From contig CADBKO010000013.1 in the NCBI GenBank assembly GCA_902795345.1, forward strand, positions 49,051 to 113,050: a DNA stretch of 64,000 bases. Reading direction: 5' to 3'. Positions within the stretch are counted from its first letter, which is position 1, and the number at the start of each line of letters is the position of its first letter. The notes below the pieces were generated by a model that saw only the letters and a program-made list of their open reading frames with translations, searched no databases and was not told the DNA's origin. The translations under genes were made by a program, and so were the position numbers. This DNA is from Oscillospiraceae bacterium. Lineage in GTDB: Bacteria > Bacillota > Clostridia > Oscillospirales > Oscillospiraceae. Below are positions 18,837 through 27,304 of the stretch, piece after piece.

Positions 18837-19547
18837 ATGCTTTCTGTTTTCTTCCTCCATCCCCTGCTGATCGCCGCCGCCGTGATCCCGGCTGTCCTGC
18901 TGCTGATCCGCGTCTACCGCTCGGACCGGCTGGAGCGGGAACCGGCGGGATTGCTTATCGGGCTCATACTGCGGGGAATCCTGGCGACGGTACTGGCTAT
19001 GATCGCGGAGCGGATCGGAGAAACCCTGCTTGCTTTCTTTTTCGGTGAAGGCACCCTACTCTACCGGCTTCTGCTCTGCTTTATCGTGGTGGGCGGCTCG
19101 GAAGAGGGCGCGAAGCTCCTCCTTCTGAAGCGGCGTACCTGGCGCAGCCCCAGCTTCGACTGCCAGTTCGACGGGGTCGTCTATGCGGTGTTCGTTTCCC
19201 TGGGCTTCGCTCTCTGGGAAAACATCGGCTATGTGCTGATGTACGGCCTGGGAACGGCGCTGCTCCGGGCGGTGACCGCCGTTCCCGGCCACGCCTGCTT
19301 CGGCGTGTTCATGGGCATGTGGTATGCGACAGCCCGCAGATATGAAAACTACGGCTGGCATGAGAAGAGCAAAGGCTACCTTTGGAAATCTTTCCTGATC
19401 CCCGTTCTGCTCCATGGCTGTTATGACTCTATCGCCATGTCGGACCGGCAGGGCTTCGGCCTCATTTTCCTGGTTTTCGTGGTGGGCATGTTCATCGCGG
19501 CCAATCTTCTGTTGAAGAAGCTCTCCCGGCAAGATAGTTATTTCTAA
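18837..19547 (+). CDS. PrsW-family intramembrane protease
   Basis: The 236-residue, multi-pass membrane protein (about 7-8 hydrophobic segments) carries the three PrsW motifs: EEGAK (Glu89-Glu90), FxxxEN in GFALWENIGY (Glu128), and the two His positions GHACFGVFMG (His152) and LLHGCYD (His193). PrsW is a glutamic/metal-type membrane protease; in Bacillus subtilis it makes the first cut in the anti-sigma factor RsiW. AAAGGA at 18823 fits the ATG at 18837; the 26 upstream codons are non-hydrophobic and lack a start site. No anti-sigma factor gene is adjacent. It is flanked on both sides by related hairpin repeats. Confidence 0.88.
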   Translation: MLSVFFLHPLLIAAAVIPAVLLLIRVYRSDRLEREPAGLLIGLILRGILATVLAMIAERIGETLLAFFFGEGTLLYRLLLCFIVVGGSEEGAKLLLLKRRTWRSPSFDCQFDGVVYAVFVSLGFALWENIGYVLMYGLGTALLRAVTAVPGHACFGVFMGMWYATARRYENYGWHEKSKGYLWKSFLIPVLLHGCYDSIAMSDRQGFGLIFLVFVVGMFIAANLLLKKLSRQDSYF

Positions 19548-19565
19548 TAATCTGATTATCTGAAT

Positions 19566-19608
19566 AAAAGAAATCGCCGCCGCGAACGATAACGAAGTCC
19601 ACGACGAC
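19566..19608 (-). repeat. hairpin repeat, second copy of the tRNA-Thr terminator
   Basis: GCCGCCGCGAACGATAACGA and the following GTCCACGACGAC closely match the terminator at 19740-19771. This points to local duplication of about 40 bases. Confidence 0.6.
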
Positions 19609-19650
19609 TCTAAGCTCTTTGACCTCAATCCCTTTTCGTCCTTCCAAAAA

Positions 19651-19685
19651 CAAAACCGGAGCCCAGCTTGGCGGGTCCGGTTTTG
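19651..19685. repeat. inverted copy of the prsW-flanking hairpin element
   Basis: CAAAACCGGA (19651-19660) pairs with TCCGGTTTTG (19676-19685), with GCCC/GGGT next to it in the loop. Read on the minus strand it resembles repeat unit 2 at 18526-18560: same arms with one change, same CCC/GGG extension and following T tract. The adjacent GAGGAGGAGCGACG also mirrors the pyrimidine-rich leader of the units at 18364-18690. Confidence 0.6.
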
Positions 19686-19727
19686 AGAGGAGGAGCGACG
19701 TAGTGAATGAGAGACGGCGTTTGATTT

Positions 19728-19771
19728 AAAAAAGAAAACGCCGTCGCGAACGATACGAAGTCCGCGACGAC
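19728..19771 (-). terminator. terminator of tRNA-Thr
   Basis: On the minus strand GTCGTCGCG (19763-19771) pairs with CGCGACGGC (19740-19748), followed by GTTTTCTTTTTT. Confidence 0.85.
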
Positions 19772-19773
19772 GA

Positions 19774-19849
19774 TGGAGCTAGTGGGGAGACTCGAACTCC
19801 CGACCTGCTGATTACGAATCAGCTGCTCTACCGACTGAGCTACACTAGC
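19774..19849 (-). tRNA. tRNA-Thr (anticodon CGT)
   Basis: Minus-strand cloverleaf: acceptor GCTAGTG/CACTAGC, D arm GCTCAGTCGGTAGAGC, anticodon stem CTGAT/ATCAG with loop TCGTA (anticodon CGT), T arm GGGAGTTCGAGTCTCCC and encoded CCA at 19774-19776. Confidence 0.93.
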
Positions 19850-19870
19850 ATTTGCACATCAGCAAACGGT

Positions 19871-19899
19871 ATATTAGCAGACCGGCAGGCGATTGTCAA
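19871..19899 (-). promoter_or_regulatory. promoter of tRNA-Thr
   Basis: Minus-strand TTGACA (19894-19899) and TAATAT (19871-19876), spacer 17 bases, 21 bases upstream of the tRNA. Confidence 0.75.
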
Positions 19900-19951
19900 T
19901 CCTTTTTTCCGCAGCGGCATGAACCGGCCTTTGGTCTGACAGGAGGTTTCC

Positions 19952-20761
19952 ATGAAGGAAAAAATGCGCATCGTTATCAAGGTCGGTACTTCCACCCTGA
20001 CGCACGAATCCGGCTCTCTGAACCTGCAGCGGATCGAGCGGATGGCGCGGGTGCTGGCGGACCTGCACGGCATGGGGCATGAGGTGATCCTGGTCTCCTC
20101 CGGCGCCATCGCCGTTGGAGTGGCGGAGCTCCAGATGGGCGCGCGGCCGACGGAGCTGCGCTATAAGCAGGCTGCCGCGGCGGTGGGCCAATGCAACATC
20201 ATGCATATCTATGATAAGCTCTTCTCCGAGTATACCTGCTCGGTTGCCCAGATCCTGCTGACCGGAGACGACGTGGACGATCCTCTGCGGGCGGAGCATC
20301 TGTCCAACACCTTCTCCGCCCTGCTGGAAATGGGTGTGATCCCCATCGTCAACGAAAACGACTCCGTCTCCTCTGCGGAGATCGAGACCGGCCACAACAA
20401 GATCCTGGGCGACAACGACACGCTCAGCGCCATCGTCGCCAAGCTCTGCAAGGCGGACCTGCTGGTGCTGCTCAGCGACATTGACGGGCTGTTCGATGCG
20501 GACCCCCATTCCAATCCCGATGCGAAGCTGATCCCCTGCGTATCGGAGCTGACGGAGGAAGTGCTGCATCTGGCGGGCGGCAGCGGCACCTGGCGGGGCA
20601 CCGGCGGCATGGCCACCAAGCTGAACGCTGCGGGCATCGCCATGGCTGCCGGTGTGGAAATGGTCATCACCAACGGCAGCCGCATGGAAGACATTTACGG
20701 CATCGTCGCGGGGCAGCCCATCGGCACCCGCTTCCTTGCCGCTGATACCGGGAGGGAATGA
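19952..20761 (+). CDS. proB: glutamate 5-kinase
   Basis: The 269-residue amino-acid kinase phosphorylates glutamate in the first step of proline synthesis. Motifs: VIKVGTSTLTHESG at the N-terminus, VSSGAIAVGV, NENDSVS and FGDNDTLSA-type segment (LGDNDTLSAIVA), LLSDIDGLFDADP, and GTGGMATKLNAA. It is the short form, lacking the C-terminal PUA domain of the Escherichia coli enzyme, as in many Bacillota. AGGAGG lies directly upstream. It overlaps proA by an ATGA or is followed within 2 bases, so the two act as a bicistron. Confidence 0.96.
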   Translation: MKEKMRIVIKVGTSTLTHESGSLNLQRIERMARVLADLHGMGHEVILVSSGAIAVGVAELQMGARPTELRYKQAAAAVGQCNIMHIYDKLFSEYTCSVAQILLTGDDVDDPLRAEHLSNTFSALLEMGVIPIVNENDSVSSAEIETGHNKILGDNDTLSAIVAKLCKADLLVLLSDIDGLFDADPHSNPDAKLIPCVSELTEEVLHLAGGSGTWRGTGGMATKLNAAGIAMAAGVEMVITNGSRMEDIYGIVAGQPIGTRFLAADTGRE

Positions 20762-20763
20762 AT

Positions 20764-22008
20764 ATGACGCTGAATGAACTCGGCGCGGCGGCCAAAGCGG
20801 CCTCCCGCGTTCTGGCTATTGCGGGCACAGCCCAAAAAGATCGGGCGCTGGCCGCCATCGCCGCGAAGCTGAACGAAAACAAAGCTCTGTGGCTGGCCGC
20901 CAACGAAGAAGACCTGGCCGCCGCCCGGGCCTCGGGCATGCGCAGTGCGCTGCTGGACCGGCTCACCCTGACGGAAAAGCGGATCGCGGGCGTCACCGAA
21001 GGGGTGACGCAGGTGGCCGCTTTGCCGGACCCCATCGGCAGCGTGGACCGGATGGAAACGCGGCCCAACGGCCTCATCATCGGGCGCAGGCGCGTGCCCC
21101 TGGGCGTGATCGCCATCATCTTTGAAGCGAGGCCCAACGTGGCGGTGGACGCCGCCGCCCTCTGCCTCAAATCCGGCAACGCCTGCATCCTGCGCGGGGG
21201 CAAGGAGGCCATCCGCTCCAATATGGCGGCGGTAAAGCTGATGCGCGAAGCGCTGAAGGAAGCCGGACTGCCGGAGGACTGTGTCTGCCTGGTGGAGGAC
21301 ACAAGCCGGGACAGCGCCCGGGGGTTGATGCACCTCAGCGAATATGTGGACGTGCTGATCCCCCGTGGCGGGGCGCAGCTTATCCGCACCGTGGCGAAGG
21401 AAGCGACCGTGCCCGTCATCCGCACAGGCGAGGGCGTCTGCCATGTATATATCGACAAGGACGCGGACCTGGATATGGGGGCGAAGATCCTCTACAACGC
21501 AAAATGCTCCCGCCCCTCCGTCTGCAACGCTGCTGAGTGCGTCCTGATCCATCGGGACGTCGCCGCCGCATTCCTGAATAAGGCGGTCCCGCTGCTGGAC
21601 GCGGACAAGGTGGAGCTGCGCTGCGACGAAGCGTCCCTGGCCATCCTGGGCAGCCGGGGCGTACCTGCCACGGAGGAGGATTGGGACGCGGAATACGGCG
21701 ATTACATCCTGGCTGTCAAGGTCGTGGACAGCACGGAAGAGGCCATGGCTTTCATCGAAGCCCACGGCACCGGCCACTCCGAGGCCATCGTTACCAAGGA
21801 TTACTTCACTTCCCAGCGGTTCCTAAACGAAGTGGACGCCGCTGCCGTCTATGTCAACGCCTCCACCCGCTTCACCGACGGCGGCGAATTCGGCCTGGGC
21901 GCGGAGATCGGCATCTCCACCCAGAAGATGCACGCCCGGGGCCCCATGGGCCTCACAGAGCTGACCAGCTGGAAATACGTGATCTACGGTGAGGGACAGG
22001 TGCGATAA
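20764..22008 (+). CDS. proA: gamma-glutamyl phosphate reductase
   Basis: The 414-residue enzyme reduces glutamyl-5-phosphate to the semialdehyde in proline synthesis. Family motifs include PLGVIAIIFEARPNV, LKSGNACILRGGKEA, the catalytic Cys region NAKCSRPSVCNAAEC, and ASTRFTDGGEFGLGAEIGIST near the C-terminus. GGGAGGG at 20750-20756 favours the ATG at 20764 (spacing 7) over that at 20758 (spacing 1, overlapping the proB stop). A strong terminator follows. Complete and typical. Confidence 0.96.
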   Translation: MTLNELGAAAKAASRVLAIAGTAQKDRALAAIAAKLNENKALWLAANEEDLAAARASGMRSALLDRLTLTEKRIAGVTEGVTQVAALPDPIGSVDRMETRPNGLIIGRRRVPLGVIAIIFEARPNVAVDAAALCLKSGNACILRGGKEAIRSNMAAVKLMREALKEAGLPEDCVCLVEDTSRDSARGLMHLSEYVDVLIPRGGAQLIRTVAKEATVPVIRTGEGVCHVYIDKDADLDMGAKILYNAKCSRPSVCNAAECVLIHRDVAAAFLNKAVPLLDADKVELRCDEASLAILGSRGVPATEEDWDAEYGDYILAVKVVDSTEEAMAFIEAHGTGHSEAIVTKDYFTSQRFLNEVDAAAVYVNASTRFTDGGEFGLGAEIGISTQKMHARGPMGLTELTSWKYVIYGEGQVR

Positions 22009-22022
22009 GCTGAAACGAAATG

Positions 22023-22063
22023 CGCCCCCGATGCGGTTCTGGTTTCCGCATCGGGGGCGTTTT
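22023..22063. terminator. bidirectional terminator between proA and glyA
   Basis: CGCCCCCGATGCGG (22023-22036) pairs perfectly with CCGCATCGGGGGCG (22046-22059), followed by TTTT. The convergent glyA gene ends 14 bases further on. Confidence 0.92.
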
Positions 22064-22076
22064 GATTCAAAGGACG

Positions 22077-23363
22077 TTACGCGGGGAACATGCTGTCCCG
22101 GGTGGAGGGGGTCTTCCGCTCGTAGATGGGGAAGCGGCGGCAAAGCTCCGCGACCCGGTTCATGACCTCCTTGCGGTTGGCGGCGAAGTCCAGGGTGGCC
22201 TTGCAGATGAGCTCGCCCACTTCCCGCATCTCCGGCTCCTTGAAGCCGCGGCTGGTGACGGCGGGAGAACCCAGGCGCAGGCCGCTGGACTCCTTGGGCG
22301 GACGGGGATCGGCGGGAACGGCATTCTTGTTGGCTGTAATGTGGACGCTGTCCAGACGCGTCTCCAGCTCCTTGCCGCTGATGTCCATTTTGCGGAGGTC
22401 CACCAGCATCAGGTGGTTGTCCGTGCCGCCGGAAACGAGATCCAGACCGCCTTCCATCAGGCTTTCGGCCAGGGTGGCGGCGTTGGCAACGATCTGGTGC
22501 TGATAGGCCTTGAAATCCGGGCGCAGGGCTTCGCCCAGGGCCACGGCCTTTGCGGCGATGATGTGCATGAGGGGGCCGCCCTGCACGCCGGGGAAGATGG
22601 CGCTGTTGATCTTCCGGGCGATGTCGGCGTCGTTGGTGAGGATGATGCCGCCCCGGGGACCGCGCATGGTCTTATGGGTGGTGGTGGTGACCACGTCGGC
22701 ATAGGGAACGGGAGAGGGGTGCTCCCCTGCCGCCACCAGGCCCGCGATGTGGGCCATGTCCACCATCAGATATGCGCCCACCTCTTTGGCGATCTCGCTG
22801 AAGATGGCATAGTCGATGACCCGGGGATAGGCGGAAGCGCCGGCAATGATCATTTTGGGATGGTTGGCCAAAGCCAGTTCCCGGACCTGGTCGTAGTCGA
22901 TGCGGCCCGTGGCGGGATCCAGACCATAGGAGACGATGTGATAATTCTTTCCGGAGAAGTTGGCCGCGCTGCCGTGTGTCAGGTGGCCGCCGTTATCCAG
23001 GGACATGCCCATGACGGTATCCCCCGGCTTGCAGAGGGCCAGGTAGACGGCATAGTTGGCCTGAGAGCCGCTGTGGGCCTGCACGTTTGCATAGTGGGCG
23101 TCGAAGATGATCTTGGCCCGCTCGATGCAGATATTCTCCGCCATGTCCACATACTCGCAACCGCCGTAAAACCGGCGTCCGGGATAACCTTCGGCATACT
23201 TGTTGGTCAGTACGGAGCCCATGACGGCCATGACCTCCTGACTGACCAGGTTCTCCGAGGCGATCAGCTCCAGATTGTTGCGCTGCCGGTCCAGCTCCAG
23301 AGAAAGCACCTTTGCGATCTCGGGATCATAAGCGCTGATATACTGCATACTCTCTTCTACCAT
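22077..23363 (-). CDS. glyA: serine hydroxymethyltransferase
   Basis: The 428-residue PLP enzyme interconverts serine and glycine with tetrahydrofolate. Motifs: [63 protein letters not shown], and the PLP-lysine site [23 protein letters not shown] sits directly against the ATG at 23369, so the ATG at 23363 (MVEES, spacing 6) is the better start. It is preceded by a promoter, a glycine riboswitch and a terminator-like platform, so expression is likely controlled by glycine. Confidence 0.96.
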   Translation of the reverse strand: MVEESMQYISAYDPEIAKVLSLELDRQRNNLELIASENLVSQEVMAVMGSVLTNKYAEGYPGRRFYGGCEYVDMAENICIERAKIIFDAHYANVQAHSGSQANYAVYLALCKPGDTVMGMSLDNGGHLTHGSAANFSGKNYHIVSYGLDPATGRIDYDQVRELALANHPKMIIAGASAYPRVIDYAIFSEIAKEVGAYLMVDMAHIAGLVAAGEHPSPVPYADVVTTTTHKTMRGPRGGIILTNDADIARKINSAIFPGVQGGPLMHIIAAKAVALGEALRPDFKAYQHQIVANAATLAESLMEGGLDLVSGGTDNHLMLVDLRKMDISGKELETRLDSVHITANKNAVPADPRPPKESSGLRLGSPAVTSRGFKEPEMREVGELICKATLDFAANRKEVMNRVAELCRRFPIYERKTPSTRDSMFPA

Positions 23364-23404
23364 GTCCATCCTCCTGTCAATAAATAAAGCCGCCTGAAGG
23401 CAGC

Positions 23405-23450
23405 TCCGAAAAAGCGCAGAGACGGCACCGGCCCCAGCCGGAACGCGCCC
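23405..23450 (-). promoter_or_regulatory. riboswitch expression platform with terminator-like hairpin
   Basis: After the aptamer on the minus strand, CCGGC/GCCGG arms and an outer CAGAG/CTCTG pair are followed by GCGCTTTTT. This fits an intrinsic terminator that the aptamer could control. Confidence 0.6.
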
Positions 23451-23530
23451 CTCTGTCCTTTTGCCTGAGAGATTCGGGCTGCATAGCCCTTGCACCTTCG
23501 GCACTCATGCATGGATGAGCTTCTCCAGAG
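23451..23530 (-). promoter_or_regulatory. glycine riboswitch aptamer upstream of glyA
   Basis: The minus strand reads CTCTGGAGAAGC, then GTGCCGAAGGTGCAAGGGC, then TCTCAGGCAAAAGGACAGAG. These are the conserved blocks of the glycine aptamer in the right order. Only one aptamer is clear; a second tandem copy is not seen. The remaining sequence of this long leader (23370-23404 and 23531-23605) shows no further recognisable element. Confidence 0.9.
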
Positions 23531-23605
23531 TTTCCTCCACTGCCGGTCTTGCGCGCATGCCCGAACAATTCCGGCCGTTTCCCAGGGTCTTATAGAATTT
23601 GTGCG

Positions 23606-23634
23606 ATAATAGCACAGGCAAAAGCAATTGTCAA
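23606..23634 (-). promoter_or_regulatory. promoter of riboswitch-glyA unit
   Basis: Minus-strand TTGACA (23629-23634) and TATTAT (23606-23611) with a 17-base spacer. Confidence 0.8.
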
Positions 23635-23719
23635 GGGCGAAATTCCGGCGCTGAAACTTGTTTTTTTCGTCTCTATCATCCGAACACATTGCAGTCCGTG
23701 CCTATATGAAATGTATTTC

Positions 23720-23748
23720 TTGACTTCTGTTCAAGCAAGTCTTATTCT
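23720..23748 (+). promoter_or_regulatory. promoter of the FecR/cyclase operon
   Basis: TTGACT (23720-23725) and TATTCT (23743-23748), spacer 17 bases, 41 bases before the first gene of the unit. Confidence 0.6.
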
Positions 23749-23789
23749 ATTTATATGGATAAATATAGACATTGAAAGCTGGTGACTTC

Positions 23790-24590
23790 TTGGATACCGT
23801 AACGATCCTCGGCACCAGAGGTTCCATACCCAGAGCGGGGCAGGAATTCACCCGCTACGGGGGAGATACGATCTGTGTTCTCGTGGAGCTGGCCGGAGAA
23901 ACTATCCTGCTGGATGCCGGTACCGGGCTTTTGAACTGCGACATTCCCGGAGGGACCGAGGAAAAGCCCATCCCGCTGCTGCTGTCCCATTTCCACGCGG
24001 ATCATCTGCTGGGGCTGCCGATGGCCCCCCTTCTGATGGACACGGACAATCACATCGACATCTATGCCCAAAGCCGGTTCGGCATGGACGCGGAAGAACG
24101 CATTGAGCGGCTTCTTTCCCCTCCCATCTGGCCTGTCACGCTGGAGCTGCTTCCCGCCTGGATCAGATACAGGGAATTGCCGAATACGCTGCAGCTCGGC
24201 GCTGTGACGGTGGAGACCATGGAAGGCTGCCACCCCGACGGCGTTACTCTGATGAAGCTCCGGGGAGGCGGAAAAAGCATCGTTTTTCTGACGGACTGCA
24301 CCTATACGGAGGACATCTTCCCCAAGCTGACGGGTTTTGCCCGGGGCTGCGACCTGATGCTGTGCGACGGGCAGTATTCCGACGAAGAGTGGAAAACACG
24401 CAGCGCTTTCGGCCACAACACCTGGAAGCGCGCTGCCCAATTGGGCCTGGCCTGCGGCGCGAAAAAGATACGAATCATCCACCATGATCCATTCCACACG
24501 GACCGTATGCTGGAGGAGGCTGAGCCCCAGCTTTCCGCCCTCCATCCCGACTGCAGCTTTGCGCTTGCCCGAGAGGAGATCAAATTATGA
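23790..24590 (+). CDS. metallo-beta-lactamase-fold hydrolase
   Basis: The 266-residue protein begins with the strand VTILGTRGSIP and has the metal-binding motif SHFHADH (nt ~23985-24008), the HPDG loop, LTDCTYTED with the bridging Asp, and a C-terminal IIHHDPFHTD. This is the RNase Z/PhnP-like branch of the superfamily. Only TTG start codons are available; 23790 (MDTVTILG) puts the first strand at the usual position, 23772 is an alternative. Its last codon overlaps the HD-GYP gene by an ATGA, so the two are coupled. A role in phosphodiester hydrolysis is likely from the family; the substrate is unknown. Confidence 0.85.
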   Translation: MDTVTILGTRGSIPRAGQEFTRYGGDTICVLVELAGETILLDAGTGLLNCDIPGGTEEKPIPLLLSHFHADHLLGLPMAPLLMDTDNHIDIYAQSRFGMDAEERIERLLSPPIWPVTLELLPAWIRYRELPNTLQLGAVTVETMEGCHPDGVTLMKLRGGGKSIVFLTDCTYTEDIFPKLTGFARGCDLMLCDGQYSDEEWKTRSAFGHNTWKRAAQLGLACGAKKIRIIHHDPFHTDRMLEEAEPQLSALHPDCSFALAREEIKL

Positions 24591-26038
24591 CGCCTGAACA
24601 GATCCGACAGTTTTTGAGCATGTGCCTTTCCCTCTCCTCCGAACGGGACCGGGAAAAGCTCCTCTCCCAGATCCTGGATACCGCTATGGACCTGTCCAAT
24701 TGCGACGCGGGCACCCTTTACCTCCTGGAGGACGACGGACTTCATTTCTGCCGTATGGTGACCCGTTCCATGAACATCCGGCAGGGCGGCCATGCCGACC
24801 CCATTACCCTGCCGCCGGTGCCTATGGAACCCAGCTACGTCTGCTCCTGGGTCGTGCTCCACAACGAGCCCATCAACGTTGCCGACGTGCACACGGACAC
24901 CCGATTCAATTTCTCCGGCTCCGCCAAGTACGACGAGATGACCGGCTACTGCACCAAGACCATGCTGGTGGTCCCCTTGGCCAACGACCGGGGCGACCTC
25001 ATCGGCGCGATGCAGCTTATCAACGCCCTGGATAAAGACGGGGTCACGATCCCCTTTGCTTCCAGTGTGGAACTGCTGGTCATGGCAATCTCCTCCCAGG
25101 CGGCCATCAGCCTCACCAATATGCTCTATGCCGAGCAGATCACTTCCCTGCTGGATTCCCTGGTAGGGGCGCTCTCCGCCGCCATCGACGAACGCACACC
25201 TTATAATGCGAACCACACCCGCAATATGGTGAAGTATGCGACGCGCTTTCTGGACTGGCTGGACAAGCAGGACAGCGAGAAGCGATTCGACGGCGACAAA
25301 AAGCGCACCTTCCTTCTGAGCGTCTGGCTCCATGACGTGGGCAAGCTGGTAGTACCGCTGGAGGTCATGGACAAGGAAAGCCGGCTGGGACCTGCCCTGG
25401 ATGGCATCCAGCAGCGCTTCCGCGCCATGGCACTGCTGGATCGCATTTCTTTGCTGGAAGGCAGGATTTCCCGGGAAGAAGCGGAGAAGCGCAGCACCAT
25501 CCGGGAGACCGGCATGGACCTGATCGAGCGGGTGAACAAGGCCGGGTTCGTGACGGACGAAGATCTTGCGCGGATCGACACTCTGGCCGCCCGGGAATAC
25601 ATCGACGAGAACGGTAAGACCCAGACCTGGCTCACGGAGGAGGAACGGAAAGACCTCTCCGTCCGCAAGGGCACTCTGACCCCGGAGGAGCGCGCCATCA
25701 TGGAAAGCCACGCCTCCGTGACCGCCCGCATCCTGGGCCACGTCACCTTCCCGAAAATCTATGCGCAGGTCCCCAAGTGGGCCAGCGCCCACCACGAATA
25801 TCTCAACGGGAAGGGCTACCCCGATCATCTCACTGCCGAGGACATTCCCTGGGAAGTGCGTCTATTGACCATCCTGGATGTGTTTGACGCGCTGACGGCC
25901 CGGGACCGCCCCTATAAGCCCCCCATGCCTGCGGAAAAGGCCCTGGGCATCCTCCACAGCATGGTGGAAGAAGGCAGCCTGGACGGCGACATCCTGGCGC
26001 TCTACGAAGCCAGCAAGGCTTGGGAGGAAAGCGCATGA
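24587..26038 (+). CDS. GAF-HD-GYP domain phosphodiesterase
   Basis: The 483-residue cytosolic protein has an N-terminal GAF sensor domain (about residues 15-175) and an HD-GYP domain (about 195-475). Visible HD-GYP motifs are LHDVGKLVVP (residues about 247-256), HHEYLNGKGYPDHL (about 401-414) and ILDVFDALTARDRPYKPP. Family members degrade cyclic di-GMP or related cyclic dinucleotides. An insertion of roughly 120 residues (ALDGIQQRFRAM to KDLSVRKGT) separates the HD and HHE parts, longer than in typical proteins. It overlaps both neighbours by ATGA, placing it firmly in the same operon as the FecR and cyclase genes. Confidence 0.9.
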   Translation: MTPEQIRQFLSMCLSLSSERDREKLLSQILDTAMDLSNCDAGTLYLLEDDGLHFCRMVTRSMNIRQGGHADPITLPPVPMEPSYVCSWVVLHNEPINVADVHTDTRFNFSGSAKYDEMTGYCTKTMLVVPLANDRGDLIGAMQLINALDKDGVTIPFASSVELLVMAISSQAAISLTNMLYAEQITSLLDSLVGALSAAIDERTPYNANHTRNMVKYATRFLDWLDKQDSEKRFDGDKKRTFLLSVWLHDVGKLVVPLEVMDKESRLGPALDGIQQRFRAMALLDRISLLEGRISREEAEKRSTIRETGMDLIERVNKAGFVTDEDLARIDTLAAREYIDENGKTQTWLTEEERKDLSVRKGTLTPEERAIMESHASVTARILGHVTFPKIYAQVPKWASAHHEYLNGKGYPDHLTAEDIPWEVRLLTILDVFDALTARDRPYKPPMPAEKALGILHSMVEEGSLDGDILALYEASKAWEESA

Positions 26039-27270
26039 AGAGACTGCTCGCTCTCCTTTTTGCCCTGGTCCTCCTGCTGGGCCTGGCCGCTCCGGCTTCA
26101 GCGGCGAAGGCGAAAGCTGTCGTCCTGCGCCTTCAGGTCGCGGAGGGCAGCGTTTATGTGCGGGATGCGGCGGGAGTCCCCGTCACCTATACCAAGGACA
26201 TGCGCCTTTACAGCGGCTATTCCGTTTCAACCGACGACAAGAGCAGCGCTTATATCCTCCTGGACGAGGATAAAGCCGTCAAGCTGGACCGAAATACCAC
26301 TGTGGCGATCAAAAAATCCGGCAAGAAGCTCCAGGTCAAGCTGAAAGCAGGACAGCTCTTTTTCAATGTGACGGCGCCTCTGAACAGCGGCGAAGCCCTG
26401 GAGATCCGCACCAGCTCCATGATCGTGGGCGTACGCGGCTCCTCCGGCATCGTCAGCCTGCGGGAAGTGATCTTCATTACCGGCCACGGCGTCGTGACCT
26501 GCGGCGGACGGCAGTATGCCATCGCCGGCGGTGAAGCCTTCCGGCCCAGGTCAGGCGTCCATCCTGCGGGCGTCCCTGCCCTCCCCGCTCTCTGTCTGAA
26601 AGAGATCCGGGACGATGCGCGGCTTCAGTCCCGCATCCGGGAGGAAGGCGTCTATGATCCCGAATTGCTGATCGCGGCTATTCCGGCTGCGGAGCTGCGG
26701 GAGGAAGAAGAATGGGACGAGGCCGAAGCAGCCATGATCCCGCTCCCTGCCGCTGACTCCGTAGAACCGGCTTTCCCACAGGGTTCTGCCGAACCAGCTT
26801 CCTACACCATCACCTGGAAGGACGACGAAGGAAACGTCATTGACACCACATCCGTTGCCGCCGGGGAAACGCCGAGCCACGAAGCGCCGGTCAAGGAAGC
26901 CACCGACAAGGCAAGCTACGCCTTTGTGGGCTGGGATCGGCAGCCTGCCCCCGCCACGGAGGACACGACTTATACGGCGGTATTTGAAGCGACCTATGAT
27001 TTCACCGCCATCATTCCCCCGGGAACGGCCAACATGCCCTATCAGATCTACTACAACACGTCGGGCAACACCCCCATCACCACCGCCAAGGAGGGGGAGG
27101 AATTCACCTTCTATCTGACCAGCCCCAATAGCGACGTTATGGCATATTCCATCCGGCTGAACGGCGAGCTGCTCGGTGAGGAAAGCGTCTATTTCAGCAA
27201 AGAATCCGACGCCCTCGTCTGCACCTTTACCGTTCCGAAGGATCCCACCATCGAGATCGTGCCCGGCTGA
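26035..27270 (+). CDS. secreted FecR-domain protein 1 with one Listeria-Bacteroides repeat
   Basis: A 411-residue protein with a Sec signal peptide (MKRLLALLFALVLLLGLAAPASA). A FecR-type domain follows (about residues 25-150: VAEGSVYVRDAAGV, SGYSVSTDDKSSAYILLDEDKAVKL, IRTSSMIVGVRGSSGIV). A linker and one Listeria-Bacteroides/InlB-B-type repeat (SYTITWKDDEGNVIDTT to TTYTAVF) follow, then a unique C-terminus. The ATG at 26035 overlaps the HD-GYP stop and follows GGGAGGA. The next two secreted genes are paralogues with near-identical FecR cores. FecR domains bind or sense at the cell envelope; here the partner may be the CHASE2 cyclase encoded downstream (inference). Confidence 0.86.
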   Translation: MKRLLALLFALVLLLGLAAPASAAKAKAVVLRLQVAEGSVYVRDAAGVPVTYTKDMRLYSGYSVSTDDKSSAYILLDEDKAVKLDRNTTVAIKKSGKKLQVKLKAGQLFFNVTAPLNSGEALEIRTSSMIVGVRGSSGIVSLREVIFITGHGVVTCGGRQYAIAGGEAFRPRSGVHPAGVPALPALCLKEIRDDARLQSRIREEGVYDPELLIAAIPAAELREEEEWDEAEAAMIPLPAADSVEPAFPQGSAEPASYTITWKDDEGNVIDTTSVAAGETPSHEAPVKEATDKASYAFVGWDRQPAPATEDTTYTAVFEATYDFTAIIPPGTANMPYQIYYNTSGNTPITTAKEGEEFTFYLTSPNSDVMAYSIRLNGELLGEESVYFSKESDALVCTFTVPKDPTIEIVPG

Positions 27271-27304
27271 TCTGCTGACCCGTTTTTAAATGGAGGAATC
27301 CACT

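Noticed and set aside
23531..23605. Second glycine aptamer in tandem
   Set aside because: The conserved blocks occur only once, at 23451-23530.
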